Assembly (NCBI RefSeq): GCF_958450345.1
Contig: NC_088780.1
Span: 167,196,726-167,260,725, forward strand
Direction: 5' to 3'
DNA: 64,000 nucleotides
From: Calliphora vicina
Taxonomy: Eukaryota; Arthropoda; Insecta; Diptera; Calliphoridae
Shown here one piece after another: positions 35,663 to 48,140 of this stretch (position 1 is the stretch's first letter; each line of letters opens with the position of its first letter). A program made the translations under genes and the position numbers. The notes below the pieces were generated by a model. The model ran no database searches. It was not told the origin of the DNA and was given only the letters and a program-made list of their open reading frames with translations.

Positions 35663-36540
35663 TAGGGTATTCAATCGATTAACCGTTAATCGGTTAACCG
35701 ATTAAATTTTGTCGGTTAACTGTTCGAATAATTTAAAATTGACGATTTTCAAATAACGAATAAACCGATTAATTTGTGTCGATTAACCGATTAACCGAAA
35801 TGTCTTTTTTTTGCACTTTATACAGAATTATTTTTTAAAATTTAATTTCTTAACTCTTGAACATTCCCTTCTAGCAATAGTTATTTGAAGTATAGTACGG
35901 AAACTGAAACTAAGGAATTTGGAAATGACATTTTTTCTAGAATATTCTATGATGAACTTTGTGATAATGAGTTGAAGGACGACTTGGTAATAGACGAAAC
36001 TAAAGACATTACTGAAACGAGTCTTTAATCAGAACTTAACGATACTATTAAAGTATTCAAAATCTAAAAAAATATGCTTAGAAAAAACTAAAAAAAGAAC
36101 TGAGAAATTGGATACTTTTTATCGTGCCTTATTTTCGATTTCTCCAAATCTACAATCAGTGAGATAGTTTTTTCAAGTCAAGTTTAATTAAAACTAAAAA
36201 AAATCGTTTAAAATTGAAGCATTTAAATTACATTCTTTTTTTAAAAGATTATTTCAGAAGATCTCCTTAAAATCTAAAAAAAGAACTCACATGTGTATAC
36301 ATATTTTTATTTATTGTTTTGTTGAATTATTATGTTTTGTTTGTTTTTTATGTTTTTGTTCTTTTTATACAAGAATACAAAATTCGTGTTTTTCTTTTCA
36401 ATTTAAAATTAAAATAGAAATTATTCGGTTAATCGAATAATTTAATATTAACCGATTATTAACCGATTAAATCTAAACCCCGATTAATTATTTGCTCGAT
36501 TAACCGATTAATCCAGAAACCCGATTAATTGAATACCCTA
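35663..36540 (+). mobile_element. 878-bp hAT element with 8-bp TSD
   Basis: The ends read TAGGGTATTCAATCGATTAA and, inverted, TAGGGTATTCAATTAATCGG. GTATATAT flanks both sides (35655-35662 and 36541-36548). Copy 1 of family A (near 5140) shows the unfilled target, with a single GTATATAT. hAT elements are known for 8-bp duplications and TAGGG/CAGGG-type ends. Next to each end are many copies of CGATTAACCGATTAA, a subterminal repeat. A decayed transposase tail is inside. Confidence 0.92.
35925..36255 (+). pseudogene. hAT transposase C-terminal remnant
   Basis: 36202-36255 translates to NRLKLKHLNYILFLKDYF, which is the conserved N-R-L-x-x-x-x-x-x-x-L-F-L-K core of the hAT dimerisation domain. 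Immediately before it, in the same frame, VFSS and, after a stop, LKLKK correspond to the VFS-x-x-G-L-I-x-T-K-x-R part. Upstream, 35925-36030 has an acidic stretch (DELCDNELKDDLVIDETKD) as often seen just before the last catalytic segment. The HTH, zinc-finger and first catalytic acids are gone, and stops interrupt. Non-functional. Confidence 0.8.
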
Positions 36541-36905
36541 GTATATATAGAACTTATTTGGAGCGGAATTTGTGTAGATACATATATAAATTAAACATTT
36601 ATGACAGATAAAGTCCAATTTCGGAAGGACATTTGTATGGGGGCTAGGTGAAATAATGGACCGATTTCAGCCAGTTTCAATAGGCTTGGTCCTTTGACCG
36701 GAAAAAATAATATGTACCAAATTTGATGGAAATATCTTCAAAATTGCGACCTGTACTCTGCCTACAAGGTTTATATGGAGAGCCAGCCAGACGGACGGAC
36801 ATCGTTTAATCGACTCAGAAAGTGATTCTAAGTCAATCGGTATACTTTAAGCTGGGTGTCAGACTAATATTATACCCTCCCCACTATGCTGGTGTAGGGT
36901 ATACA

Positions 36906-37392
36906 AATGTTCAAAAAATAACTCGGTAAAATAAAAGCTGTGTTTTACTCCTAAATAAGTATATAAAGTTCATAAATAGTACGGTTCCTTTATTTTTATT
37001 TTTAATTAGGAAAAAATATACACAGATTTCCCAAGGCGACTAAAAAAATTAGTTTCTTCTTTCTAAATCTGCTGAGAAACTTAAAATTAGTATATATTCA
37101 ACTTGAACTCGACAACACCTTCCTGAAAAATAATATCACTTCCCATATATTTTTTGTAGCACAGTCTTATTTTAATACAAAACATTTTAATTCAAACCAT
37201 AGCAGAACAAGCATGGTACAATTATTAGAAAGTACGTTCTCAATTATACATTTCCTATAACGTCAAACAAAAGAAAATTAGAAAAAAACAAAACGAAATG
37301 TCTAAGACAAAAAAAAATAATTAAAAAAATTTTTGTGTATTTACTTTTTTACCTAAAATATTCAATTCAAATAAAATTTTTTCCAAATAAAT
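36906..37392. other. AT-rich spacer
   Basis: No gene or repeat edge is clear. CCTATAACGTCAAACAAAAG at about 37250 recurs, in part, near 38610-38660. Confidence 0.4.
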
Positions 37393-37916
37393 AAGGGTCC
37401 TCATGTAAACGTTAAATGCCTCGCAAATTGTGCAATCTGTGCATTTTTACACTCTCGCAAATGAACTGTCAAAAAATGTATGGAAATTCGTTTGCACAAC
37501 CCCGATAAGTTTGCGCGACAATTTAGACTCGCAAACTTGAATTTATTGTGCATTTGATGAATCAGCTGCTTTTGTTTACTTTTATTAATAAGAAATAAAA
37601 ATCAAATAAAATATAAAAATGTTGTGCATGTGAAAATTGTGTAACTTTGGAACAGAATGATTGTATTAAATGGCATTGTGTATGAAAACATTAACCAACA
37701 GCTAGAATATAAACAAAATCTTGCAAACTCTGTATATCACCGTTTGTTCCAAAGATTTAACTTTCATTCAACATTTTTAAAATTAAAATTTATACAATTT
37801 GAAAAATTTGTTAAGGCTTTTGTTGAATTTATTTTTATTTGACATTTATATCAAATAGAGAGAAATTTAATGTATAAACTTGCACAACAAACATAAGCGT
37901 TTAAATGAGTACCCTT
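37393..37916. mobile_element. 524-bp TIR element, copy 1
   Basis: The ends AAGGGTCCTCATGTAAACG and CGTTTAAATGAGTACCCTT are inverted relatives. AAT flanks both sides (37390-37392 and 37917-37919). A second copy at 52297-53115, in opposite orientation, also has AAT at both edges. Internal words (GCAAATTGTGCAATC, GACAATTTAGACTCGCAAAC, TGGAACAGAATGATTG) are shared. No transposase; the frame at 37657-37842 is not conserved as coding between copies. This copy supplies the empty site for the small Helitron at 52.7 kb. Confidence 0.8.
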
Positions 37917-38026
37917 AATATGTGTTAGTTTTAATATAACGTGCAAAACATTGAGAAAACAAAATAAAAAGTGATTAGAGTAAATGCGTTATTTGACGTT
38001 GTAGGGGTAAATATTGAAAACTCTCC

Positions 38027-38819
38027 CTAATAAACGATATTAAAACGATATCGAAACGATATACATATGTATGTATATGATTCGTTTCCGTTCCTTATAA
38101 TATCTTTTTTCCAGGCAATTATAATATCGTTTTCGCTATCATAATTTCCAATAAAAACGATAGTAAAATTTCCATTTGATTCTGAACGCTACTTACTATT
38201 AAAAATAAAAATAATTCGCTGAAATAATACAAAAACCTGGAAAGGAATAATAACATATCATACATATTTTCATCATTCATATCGCATGTGCATATTTATG
38301 CAAATATTTGACTGTTTCAAATATTGCACACACATCAAGTCACTATAAAATTGAAGAAAATTATCGCATTTTTATTACCTGTCCACTGTTTAAATCAAAC
38401 AATAACGTTTTAAATGATTTAATATTTATTTTATTTCCGCCTTTATTTTTCAGTTTGAAGTTTTTTTCAAATGTTTGTAATTTACATATTTATTTATTTT
38501 ATTGGAAGGAAAATATTTGAAAACTATATTATGATAATATCGTTTTTAATCATGACACAACAATATAAGGTACACTCAGTAGAAAATAAATTCTCAATTG
38601 TACAATTATTGTAACCTCAAACAAAAGAAAATATGAAAAAATATGATAAAAATCAAAATCAAAGTTTGACGTTATAGGGGTAAATACTGAAAACTCTCCC
38701 TAGTGTTCTACCTTCTACAATTATTGTAACATGGTTTTCAATAATAATATATATTATCATAATCGCCCCCATAAGGAAATATCGGTTTTTCTATCATATC
38801 GTTTTCTGGTTTATTGGGG
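38027..38819. mobile_element. Possible TIR element (CCCTAATAAAC ends)
   Basis: The left edge CCCTAATAAACGATATTAAA and right edge (inverted) CCCCAATAAACCAGAAAACG are alike. AACGATAT and ATATCGTTTT words fill both ends. A GGGGTAAATA(T/C)TGAAAACTCTC word directly before the left edge recurs at 38675, inside. Target duplication not resolved. Confidence 0.35.
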
Positions 38820-41405
38820 AAACACTGTAAATATCATCATTTTCTAGTTCGGAGAGAAAAACTAAAATAGCATATTTATTAATAAAACGTAGATGTATAT
38901 AAAATTTATAAAAAAATTATCTAACATCCGTCGTATTGTTTTCATACCAAACAACCGGATCTATCAAAACCTTAAGAAGGATAAACTTCAGTATGTTCGA
39001 TTTAAGGAAATTCAAAAATATCCTTCTGTTTCTAAAAGCAAATAAATCTACAATCATATACATACATATGTATTACACTTACTTGTTTATGTTAATAAAA
39101 ATGTGTATGAAAGTATACAAAAATATGTCGGTCTGACAAGGGTCTGACAGCAAATACGTTTTAAAATTTGTATTTTTTTTGCGTGTGAACATAAAACAAC
39201 TCATTATTTGTATATAATAAAGCCGGCTGTAAAAAATGACACAAAACAAACCAATTACTACAAAATACAAATACAATATTGTACTAAACACTTAATTAAT
39301 CATTTTTAAATTTAATATAAAATTCTGTGTAAAATTGTTATTTATATAGAAAATATCTAATAAATTTAAGAAAACTGTATGGCTAAGTAAATTTTTCACC
39401 AATTCAATTACGTTTCGACACCTCATGTTGTCATTATAAATCATTTTGTTGCTGTTGTTTCAATATTGTTTGCTGTTTCTTTTTTTTTTCTCTTCTTCAT
39501 TGCTTCTAATACAACATTTCCTTGTCCTGTTGTTTTGCAAAAAAAAGTTAAAGTTTTTTCAAGTTCTTTTTTTTCAGTTTAGTTAAAAATTGTTTTGCTT
39601 ACATGACAAAACTATAAGAATACTTTTCTATATACACTTTTCTATAGATATATACAAAAACTACTATTGTTTTCTTGCGAAGAGCAAAGTTTTTAGTTGA
39701 AATTTTTTGTCAATGTCAATATTTTTTCCGAAAGTTCTCTTTTTTTCATATCAAAACAATATTTTGTGCACGATGCTGTTATTGCAGCAATGTTTCAATG
39801 TATATGAGTGTGTGTGTCGGTATGTACGTGTGATTGCAACAGTCAGTCGTTGCAAACATCGATCTATCTATCTACTATCTGTAGATGTATGTTTGTGTTA
39901 TTAAAGTTAAAAGTTTTACGTAAAACATTTTTTAATAGAGTCATTTATAAGAGAAAACTAAATATAAATATGTTGCAAACTTTGTAGCGCATCGAATGAA
40001 GAATTTCCTTTTATGCTGCTAAAAAAATAGAGCTTTTTCTATAAATACTGGGTGTGAGTGTGGGTAAAGCACACAAATTCCTTTGATAGACTGATTAATA
40101 CTATAAAATTTTGATAATCTGAAGTCTTTTGGTTTAAGAATAATGATAACTTTAGTTAGCTTTCTTAACTTTTCCGACACTTTCGTTCATAATTTTATTT
40201 TTTGACACATAACAATCATTCCTCAATGTGCAACAGTAGAAAACAGTTTCAAACTTTAATTTAAAATTTGTCTTCACATACATACATTATTATTATTTAT
40301 AAAATAGTTTTTGATTTGATAATAAATTTATTTTAGCTTCAAAAGAATCTTTAAAATTATTGTAGTATAAAATCCATTCTGTATTACATAATTTATATAA
40401 GTTTCATTTGAATTCTTTAAGTAGAGTCAAGAGTTTACTTCTGCATATTGAAATACGGCACGTATGAGTAATAAATCACAGTCTGTAAATAAATCATACG
40501 CCACGTAACTACAAGTATGTACTGTGAAAACACATTTACAATACAATAACAAACAATGAGAACAAATTACATAATTTCACATTTTACTTGCATTTCAACA
40601 GCAGAAGTAGAAATAATAATAATAAAAATTATAATGAACTTTTTTTAAAATCAACTGAAGGACAACCTTCATTTCGTAAACATCCACAGCCATATTGGAT
40701 GGTTTTGTTTCAGAGGAAATACATTCGTACTACATATGTACACATGTATATGAGGAAAATCAAAAATTTTGGAGAATTTGTCTTAAAATATTTCTTTTTT
40801 ATGACACGAATACCAGTTTGTAGTAGCATACGGTACTTCGTTTTAAATTTGCAAAATAACAAAAAATCTTAAATAGCTTTTGCATAATTGAAATTAAGAA
40901 TATACCAATTCAAAGAATATTTTTTAAAATATCTACTGAAGAGAAAAAATATTAATTTTATTTTTTGTAATAATTTGTTATCAATATTGTTGAATGTTGA
41001 AAAATTTTAGGTAATATTAGACGAAATTTCCAATGATTTAAAACTCTCACTATTCATGATAATTTTTTTAAGTATTTCACAAAACAATTTGCAAAACAAA
41101 ATTTTTAAACTTCAATTTGGATGAACTGTTATTTTTGTGCTAGAGCTTGTATACAATACTTTCAAATTCGAAATATAAAGTGAAATATTTGATGATATTT
41201 TTCTAGATAATGAAAGTATTCCTTCTTGGGTTGATAAAATGTAGCTTTTTTAAATATTTTAACTCCCATACGATTTTTTTAACAAACTAACTGAAAACTT
41301 TCATTTGACACTAATTTTAATGATTTCATTTGGGATTGGATTTTAAAATCCCGGCTTTTGCGATTTGGAAAACGTAAATCCCGGGATTTCGGGATGTTTA
41401 TTTCA
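38820..41405. other. AT-rich DNA, no gene
   Basis: Several 65-95 codon frames, none with a motif. A CTATCTATCTA microsatellite is at about 39862-39880 and a CCCGGGATTTCGGGAT patch at about 41380-41396, which looks like an old repeat edge. Confidence 0.5.
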
Positions 41406-41409
41406 TATT

Positions 41410-42510
41410 GGTATATGGCTTACAATAATTGGCATATCTTTTAAATGCGGTTTTTGTTTTTTTATAACTCATATGTCATTTTGAAGTGTACATATCTACC
41501 ATTTATTCTCACTTAGATATTGAACATTAAAGTGTAAAGAACTAAGTGTTTTGTTCATTCGAAAATGTTTTGTTTTACATCTTTAATTTGGAAAAAAAGT
41601 GCCACAGAAGCATACCGATTGCTCACAAAAATTTATGGGGAATGTCGGTTTCAATGTACGTGAAATTGTTTGTTTGGTTAAAAAGTGGTTATTTTGACAC
41701 AGAAGGCAAAGATCGCCCAGGCCAGCCAAACAAGTTTGATGACCAAAAATTTGCGGCAGTACTCCACCAAAATTGTTGTAAAACTCAACAAGAGCTTGCA
41801 AAATCATTGTCAGCTACTCAGGCAGCAATTTCAAAATTTTTGCGAGCAGCAGGATTCATCCAAAAGCAAGAAAATTGGGTACCATAAGAATTGAAGCCGG
41901 GAGACCTTGCATGTCCCAAGTGATATTAGAACGCTATAAAGAAAATAATTTTTGCTTCGAATCAAAAATTGCGATAACCCGAAGCCTAAGGATCGTACAT
42001 GGAGCCAGGCCAAATAGCCGAATCGACACCAAATATCCATGGCGCTAAAGTAATGCTCTGTATTTGGCCAAACATCATCGAACACAACGGATGCATTTGA
42101 AGTGAGTTTTGGCCGAAAAACTCCCAAAATATGTGGCCAGTCTTGAAACCACATGTTGCAATACCCGTTGAAAGCTATTTAGAATGAATTAGTTGGGAAG
42201 TTTTGCCTCACCTGCTTTATAGTCCAGGTCTTCCCTCGTCCGACTACTATTTGTTTCGATCGATGCATAATGCTCTCTCTAGGATATGCTAGTGAGGAAA
42301 ACAAATTTTAAATTTGTGAGAAATATTAAAATTTTCTTAAAACTTTTTTTGAAATTGTTGAACCAAGTTCAGAGATATCTTTTAATGGCACCAGTGAATA
42401 ACATAAATTTTCTAAAAATTTGCTAAAATTCTAGATTGTATTCCTGATGATCGGCCATCAAGAAGTTATACCTAAAATGTTGCATTAAAATTACGACATC
42501 TTTTAAATGC
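41410..42510 (+). mobile_element. mariner element relic, copy 2
   Basis: The 5' flank (TATCTTTTAAATGCGGTTTT, TCATATGTCATTTTGAAGTG) is the inverse of the 58.7-kb and 34.9-kb flanks. The transposase region begins near 41566 and ends near 42290 with a PSDYYLFRSM-type block. Clear terminal repeats are eroded. Confidence 0.85.
41546..42295 (+). pseudogene. mariner transposase remnant
   Basis: The N-terminal third is open for 113 codons: SGYFDTEGKDRPGQPNKFDD, then KTQQELAKSLSATQAAISKF and IQKQENWVP, matching the two HTH motifs and linker of irritans-type mariners. It stops at 41885. Further on, in other frames, PNIHGAKVMLCIWPNI (about 42035) and PSDYYLFRSMHNALS (about 42235) are visible. Both the DEKW block and the HDNARPH block are damaged or missing. 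Inactive. Confidence 0.9.
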
Positions 42511-43050
42511 TATTTTCAAAACACTTATGGAATATTACTTAAGTAAAATAATTTAGTCAAAATGACTAGCTTTCAAACAAATTTATACACTACGAAAATG
42601 TTTATTATAATCATTTTTAATGCCAACCGCCATGGTGGTTAATAATCTAACCACCCCATTCTATTAAAATTAAATTTTTAATTTTTTCTTATTTTTCATA
42701 ACAAATGAACCTTAATTAAAGTAAAACTGCAATACCATGGATGAAAGAGTTAAGAGGTGAATTTTCTATGGTCTACCGATATGTGTCACTCATTTTTTTT
42801 TTTCATTTTGAAATCCAAAATAATTACTAACCAACTGAATTCAGTTTTACCGATTCTGCAAAATGTTTGATTTCCCTCATATACCTGTTTACTTAAATAC
42901 ATGAACTTGTGCTGGTATATGTGTTCATTACAAAAACAAATAATACTCGTATCCAAACAAGTTTAGCACAAGCTTCCGGTAGCAAAATGGTTGACTGACT
43001 GCATTACTTGCTAGTACTTATGTATGTGAACTTATAACCCTTATAACATA
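42511..43050. other. AT-rich spacer with one MITE end
   Basis: 42617-42656 (AATGCCAACCGCCATGGTGG then TTAATAATCTAACCACC) is an end of the GGTTAG element described at 11.3 kb. No gene. Confidence 0.5.
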
Positions 43051-43479
43051 CTAGCTGACCCGGTGCGCTTCGCCACCCCAATTAGAAGAAACAAATAGTA
43101 CTATCAAGTCCCACTTTGTGAATCTAATTGTAAATGTCTAATTTCATATTTCTGGGTCCATTATTATAGAAAATGTGTTCCTAATTTTAAATTTTTATGT
43201 TTATTATTATAAAATATTCAAAAAGTACCATTGCAATAAGGAAATAGTACCATTGATTATCACTTTTAAATTCGCATTCACTAAACCATAACACGTCAAG
43301 CTTGAATTTTAGATTTGTATATCATTTCCTATATTATCAACTAATTTTGTTTCTATAATACTTAAGATTTAATAAATTATCACAAAACCGAAACCGATCG
43401 GTTTTTAATTTTTTAAAACCGAAACCGCGGTTTTGAAATTCTTCGATTTTTTGGAAAGTCTAGGTCCATTATTATAGGA

Positions 43480-45610
43480 AATTCAAAAAAAGTACCATTA
43501 GAATATATAAAAAGTACCAAAAATCCCCCACTTGTGGTTTCCCACTCACTCGGGTCCATATAAGCTTAATTTCATGGCTTTAGGTTCATTGGTGTAGAAA
43601 TTACGAAAACTACCATTCGAATAAAGAAAAAGTACCAAAAAGTCTCCCCTAGAATTCTAACTCACTTAGGACCATGTATGCTTAATTTCATGTTTTTAAG
43701 TCCATTGCTATAGAAAATTAAAAAAAAAGTACCATTAGAATAAACAAAAGGTACCATGAGGTATCCGCTTGAATTTTCAATCACTTAGGACCATATATTT
43801 CTAGGTCCATTATGTTATAGAAAATTCAAAAAGTACCATTAGAATATAGAAAAAGTACCAAAAAGCACCCACTTGTAGTTGCTCACCCACTCGGGTCCGT
43901 ATAACCTTTATTTAATGTTTCTAGGTTCATTGGTGAAGAAATTACAAAAAGTACCATTTGAATAAAGAATAAGTACCAAAAATTCTCCCCCTAGACTTCT
44001 CACTCACTTAGGACCATATATGTTTAATTTCATGTTTATAAGTCCATTGTTATAGAAAATTCAAAAAAGTACCATTAGAATATAGAAAAAGTACCAAAAA
44101 GCAGCCACTTGCGGATTCCCACTCACTCTGGTCCATATAACCTTTATTTTATACTTCAAGGTTCATTGGTGAAGAAATTACAAAAAGTACCATTCGAATA
44201 AAGAAAAAGTACCAAAAAGTCTCCCCTAGAATTCTAACTCACTTAGGACCATGTATGCTTAATTTCATGTTTTTAAGTCAGTCACGAGCAAAATTGGGAT
44301 TCTAATGCACGCGTGCATAGGCCAAAAAATTCTGCTGACGCTTTGTTGACACACCTACACTATAAGCTTGTGTGTATTAGTGTGTCTGTGTTTTACTGAA
44401 ATGACCACTTGTTTGTTGCTTTGTTACGATCTCAGAGATCAAAATCAAATCAGTTGCTGTTTAGCATTTGTAGAAGCAAGGTTATGTTGCGGATTTTTTT
44501 ATGTTTCTGATTTTCTCTCTTTTATTACAGTCAGTGCAGTCAGTCATCTCTCTGCTGCTTAACGCACACAAATATACTCATGGTGGTATGTGTTTGCCCA
44601 TGACTGTTTTAAGTCCATTGCTATAGAAAATTAAAAAAAAGTACCATTAGAATAAACAAAAGGTACCATGAGGTATCCGCTTGAATTTTCAATCACTTAG
44701 GACCATATACGCTTAGTTTCATATTTAGGTCCATTATATTATAGAAAATTCAAAAAGTACCATTAGAATATAGAAAAAGTACCAAAAAGCACCCACTTGT
44801 AGTTTCCCACTCACTCGGTTCCATATAAGCTTTATTTCATGTTTCTAGGTTCATTGGTGAAGAAATTACAAAAAGTACCAATCGAATAAAGAAAAAGTAC
44901 CACAAAGTCTCCCCATAGAATTCTCACTCACTTAGGACCATATATGCTTAATTTCATGTCTCTAAGTCCATTGTTATAGAAAATTCAAAAAAGTACCATT
45001 AGAATATAGAAAAAGGACCAAAAAGCCCACACTTGTGGTTTTCCACTCACTCGGTTCCATATAAGCTTTATTTCATGTTTCTAGGTTCATTGGTGAAGAA
45101 ATTACAAAAAGTACCAATCGAATAAAGAAAAAGTACCAAAAAGTCTCCCCCTAGAATTATCACTTACTTAGGACCATATATGCTTAATTTCATGTTTCTA
45201 AGTCCATAGTTATAGAAAATTCAAAAAGTACCATTAGAATAAAGAAAAAGTACCAAAAAGTCTCCCCCTAGAATTCTCACTCACTTATGACCATATATGC
45301 TTAATTTCATGTTTCTAAGTCCATAGTTATAGAAAATTCAAAAAAGTACCATTAGAATATAGAAAAAGTACCAAAAAAACCACACTTGTGGTTTTCCACT
45401 CACTCGGTTTATATATAAGCTTTATTTCATGTTTCTAGGTTCATTGGTGAAGAAATTACAAAAAGTACCATTCCAATAAAGAAAAAGTACCAAAAAGTCT
45501 CCCGCTAGAATTCTCACTCACTTAGGACCATATATGTTTAATTTCATGTTTCTAAGTCCATTATTATAGAAATTTCAAAAAAATACCATTAGATGAACAA
45601 AAAAGTACCT
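43480..45610 (-). repeat. ~130-bp tandem repeats inside the Helitron
   Basis: The unit contains AGTACCATTAGAATA(A/T)AGAAAAAGTACC, CTCACTCACTTAGGACCATA, TGCTTAATTTCATGTTT and AAGTCCATTGTTATAGAAAA. About fifteen units are recognisable. Two variants alternate (with CTTAGGACC or with CACTCGGTTCC). A longer block from about 43680 is repeated nearly exactly from about 44615, so the array has grown by segmental duplication. GTACC words continue more loosely to 46390. Confidence 0.85.
44279..44606. mobile_element. 328-bp hAT-like MITE with 8-bp TSD, nested in the Helitron
   Basis: The ends are CAGTCACGAGCAAA and, inverted, CAGTCATGGGCAAA. TTTTAAGT flanks both sides (44271-44278 and 44607-44614), and the sibling unit at about 43690 has this word once, giving the empty site. 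A perfect 14-bp palindrome ATGCACGCGTGCAT lies at about 44309. The 64-codon frame inside is not credible as a gene. Notably less AT-rich than its host. Confidence 0.9.
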
Positions 45611-46678
45611 ATAGTACAGTTCACACATTTTGGTACCTAAATATTATACCCTATTCCTAACACTAACTTCACTCAAATAAATATCAGCTAACTTTAATGT
45701 CGATAACTGAAATAATTTAAAATTTTAAAAAAGTACCATTAGGAGAAAAGTACCAATTTCTCTTTTCTTACGTGAACACCCCTCAAGTTTGAAATTTAAA
45801 AATATTCCATTTTGCCAAAATTGTTTATGCTATAGGCATGTATCAAAATATTAAAATCTGTGTTAATGTGCCCAAGAATGAATATGTTTTAAAAAAAGTA
45901 CCAAACTGTTTACCCGGATTTGGCCCAATATACACCTTGGTACTCGAGTTCCAAATAACACGCTGTTAGTTAATTTTTGTATGAATCCAGGAACCAACGT
46001 TAAAAAAAATTATCAAAATTGGCTTAATAATTTCAAATATAATGTATTTTCCCGATTTTATCCCCTTTTTGGTACCTTTTTTATCCCCATTGAGGTGGTA
46101 CAATTTCATTCAAATAAATTTCTGTAACGTGGTGGGAGCTCATAATAAAATATTCGTTAATTATAGAAAAACATATTTTATGAAAAAGTACCAAAAATTA
46201 ACACAATTTTTATCCCTTAAAGGTTCGAATTTCCAAAAAGTACCAAACTTGTATTTTTTATTTTTTGTTAGTTAAAGAATACGATTTAAAATTTGTTTCT
46301 ATGTTTATTGGTTTAAAAGATACATAGGGTGCAAAAAAAGTACCAAAATACAGTTTTTACCCGTTTTCTCCCCTAAAAGTTTCCAAAAAGTACGAAACAC
46401 CTGTCAGCTTATTTTTTAAATGGAGTAACATGCTATTTTAAGTTTTTTTGTATCTTTATTAGTTTTGAAGATATAAGGTTACCGAATTTACCCGTTTTTA
46501 CCCTTTTTTACCCCCTAAACGTTCGAATTTCCAAAAATCCCTTCTTATCGGATCGTTTTGGGGAGGGAGGAACCCACAGTTAAAATTTCGTGATTCTAGC
46601 TTCAGCCGTTTGGGCTGTGCGATGATGAATCAGTCAGTCAGTCAGTCAGTAACGTTACTCTTTTATATATATAGAAGA

Positions 46679-47479
46679 TAGTTAGATATTTGTATGTAAG
46701 AATTTATATGTATTTCTTTACGTATAAGACTACAGGTTAAAATAACTGTTGTTTTTGGCCTTTAAGTTAAACAACTAAGTAAACAAGAGACTGAGTTTCT
46801 AAGAAGAAAAACACGACAGTCTGTTAGTCATTTATTCATTCTGTCATTTAGTCAGTTACTTATACTTATCTCAGCTAGTATTGCACAATTCATTTATGAC
46901 TGCTTTGGCAGATCTGTAAAGAAGAAATGAAACTTAACAAAACGAAACGAATCTTAATAATCTATTCGTACATTTACATTTGAGTGCACGTTTAATAATA
47001 CAAATGTACCTTATTCCGTTTAAATTCTTGAGAAATTGTCTCCTTCGTTATTTTTTCTATTTGTTTATTTGTGCTTTTAGGTTTAAAAAAAAAAAAGAAA
47101 AACGGCATAAAAAATTTTAAGATTGAACGGAAAGAACATCAATTTTCAATCATAAACATTAAATTGTAATGCCATCAATATCACTCTAGTGAATTCTGTT
47201 TTCTTTTATGTAATCTTTTTTTGTGGAATCAAAAAAAAATTGCGGGTACATAAAGTAAATCAGCACGTTTGTAACAGGGGGCCCTTATTTTGCACTTATT
47301 TTGATTTTCGTTGCTCAGAAGTACTAAAATTATACATCGTCATTTAAAAAAATGCTGAAAATTTTAGCAAAATCCGCTAACGTCTAGAGGTTTGCATATG
47401 TTTCAAATATTTGAAAAAAATTAATTAAAAATATTTTTCGTACTTCATTTATCCATGTTATAAATTTATACAAAAACAA
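46679..47479. other. AT-rich DNA, no gene
   Basis: CTGTCATTTAGTCAGTTAC-type short repeats near 46830. Otherwise featureless. Confidence 0.45.
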
Positions 47480-48140
47480 CAAAGAGTGCTATATTCGACA
47501 GTTCCGAATTTTATATACCCGTCACGAAAGTATAATTTAAGAAAAATTTAAAAAAAAATATTGGTGAAAAACAAAATTTGGGTTGAAAAAATTTTGGTGA
47601 AAAAAACATAAAAAAAATTCCGGTTTTTTACACAAAAAAATTGTTGGTGAAAAATTTATGAATAAAAATTGAGGTAGTTGTTGTTCTTGCTTATATCTTA
47701 GGTATCACCAAATTGTGTTATCGTAAACAACCAGTATAGACCTGCACCGAAAGCCTAAAAGTCGGTTAAGCAGAGTCGTAAAATATTGCAACATTTTTTT
47801 AAAAAAATGATGGAATTTTATTAGTGAAAAAAATTTAATGACAAAAAAATCTTTTTGTAGAAAAAAATACGGGTTGAAAAATATTTATCCCGATTTTGAC
47901 GTATTGTAGGTCTAACTTACTGTGATCTTACATTCGCCGTTGCAAAGGTCTTTAAAATATCTATCATTTGAAATACATATTGTCTATATTAATGACTTAG
48001 TAATCTAGATATAAATCAAAAAAAGGTCAAAAATCGAGGTTGTGTCGGTTGTTTTATATCTGAGCCATTTGTGGGCCTATTTTCTCAATTTTAAATAGCA
48101 ACCGAATCATATATCTAAGTTATTTGAAGGTTACGGAAAG

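Larger units (their letters stand above)
35470..36905. repeat. Interspersed repeat family A, copy 3, split by a hAT element
   Basis: Runs in the opposite orientation to copy 1. 35470-35662 and 36541-36905 join to a sequence that matches 4745-5520 in reverse complement, ending in TATACCCTCCCCACTATGCT and GGTGTAGGGTATA. The gap between them is exactly the hAT element. Confidence 0.85.
43051..46678 (-). mobile_element. 3.6-kb non-autonomous Helitron
   Basis: On the minus strand it begins TCTTCTATATATATAAAAGA after an A (46678) and ends with a GC hairpin region (GGTGGCGAAGCGCACC), GGGTCAG and CTAG before a T (43051). These are the standard Helitron 5' TC and 3' hairpin-CTRR ends with insertion between A and T. 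Near the 5' end there is a GACTGACTGACTGACTGA run and CAGCCCAAACGGCTGAAGC, as in other insect Helitrons. No Rep or helicase frame was found. The interior is mostly ~130-bp tandem units and contains a nested hAT MITE. Confidence 0.85.

Noticed and set aside
37657..37842. 61-codon frame
   Set aside because: Lies in a TIR element; the second copy at 52.5 kb does not keep the frame intact.
44368..44562. Cysteine-rich 64-codon frame that could be taken for a secreted peptide
   Set aside because: It lies entirely inside a 328-bp non-autonomous MITE with exact ends and target duplication.
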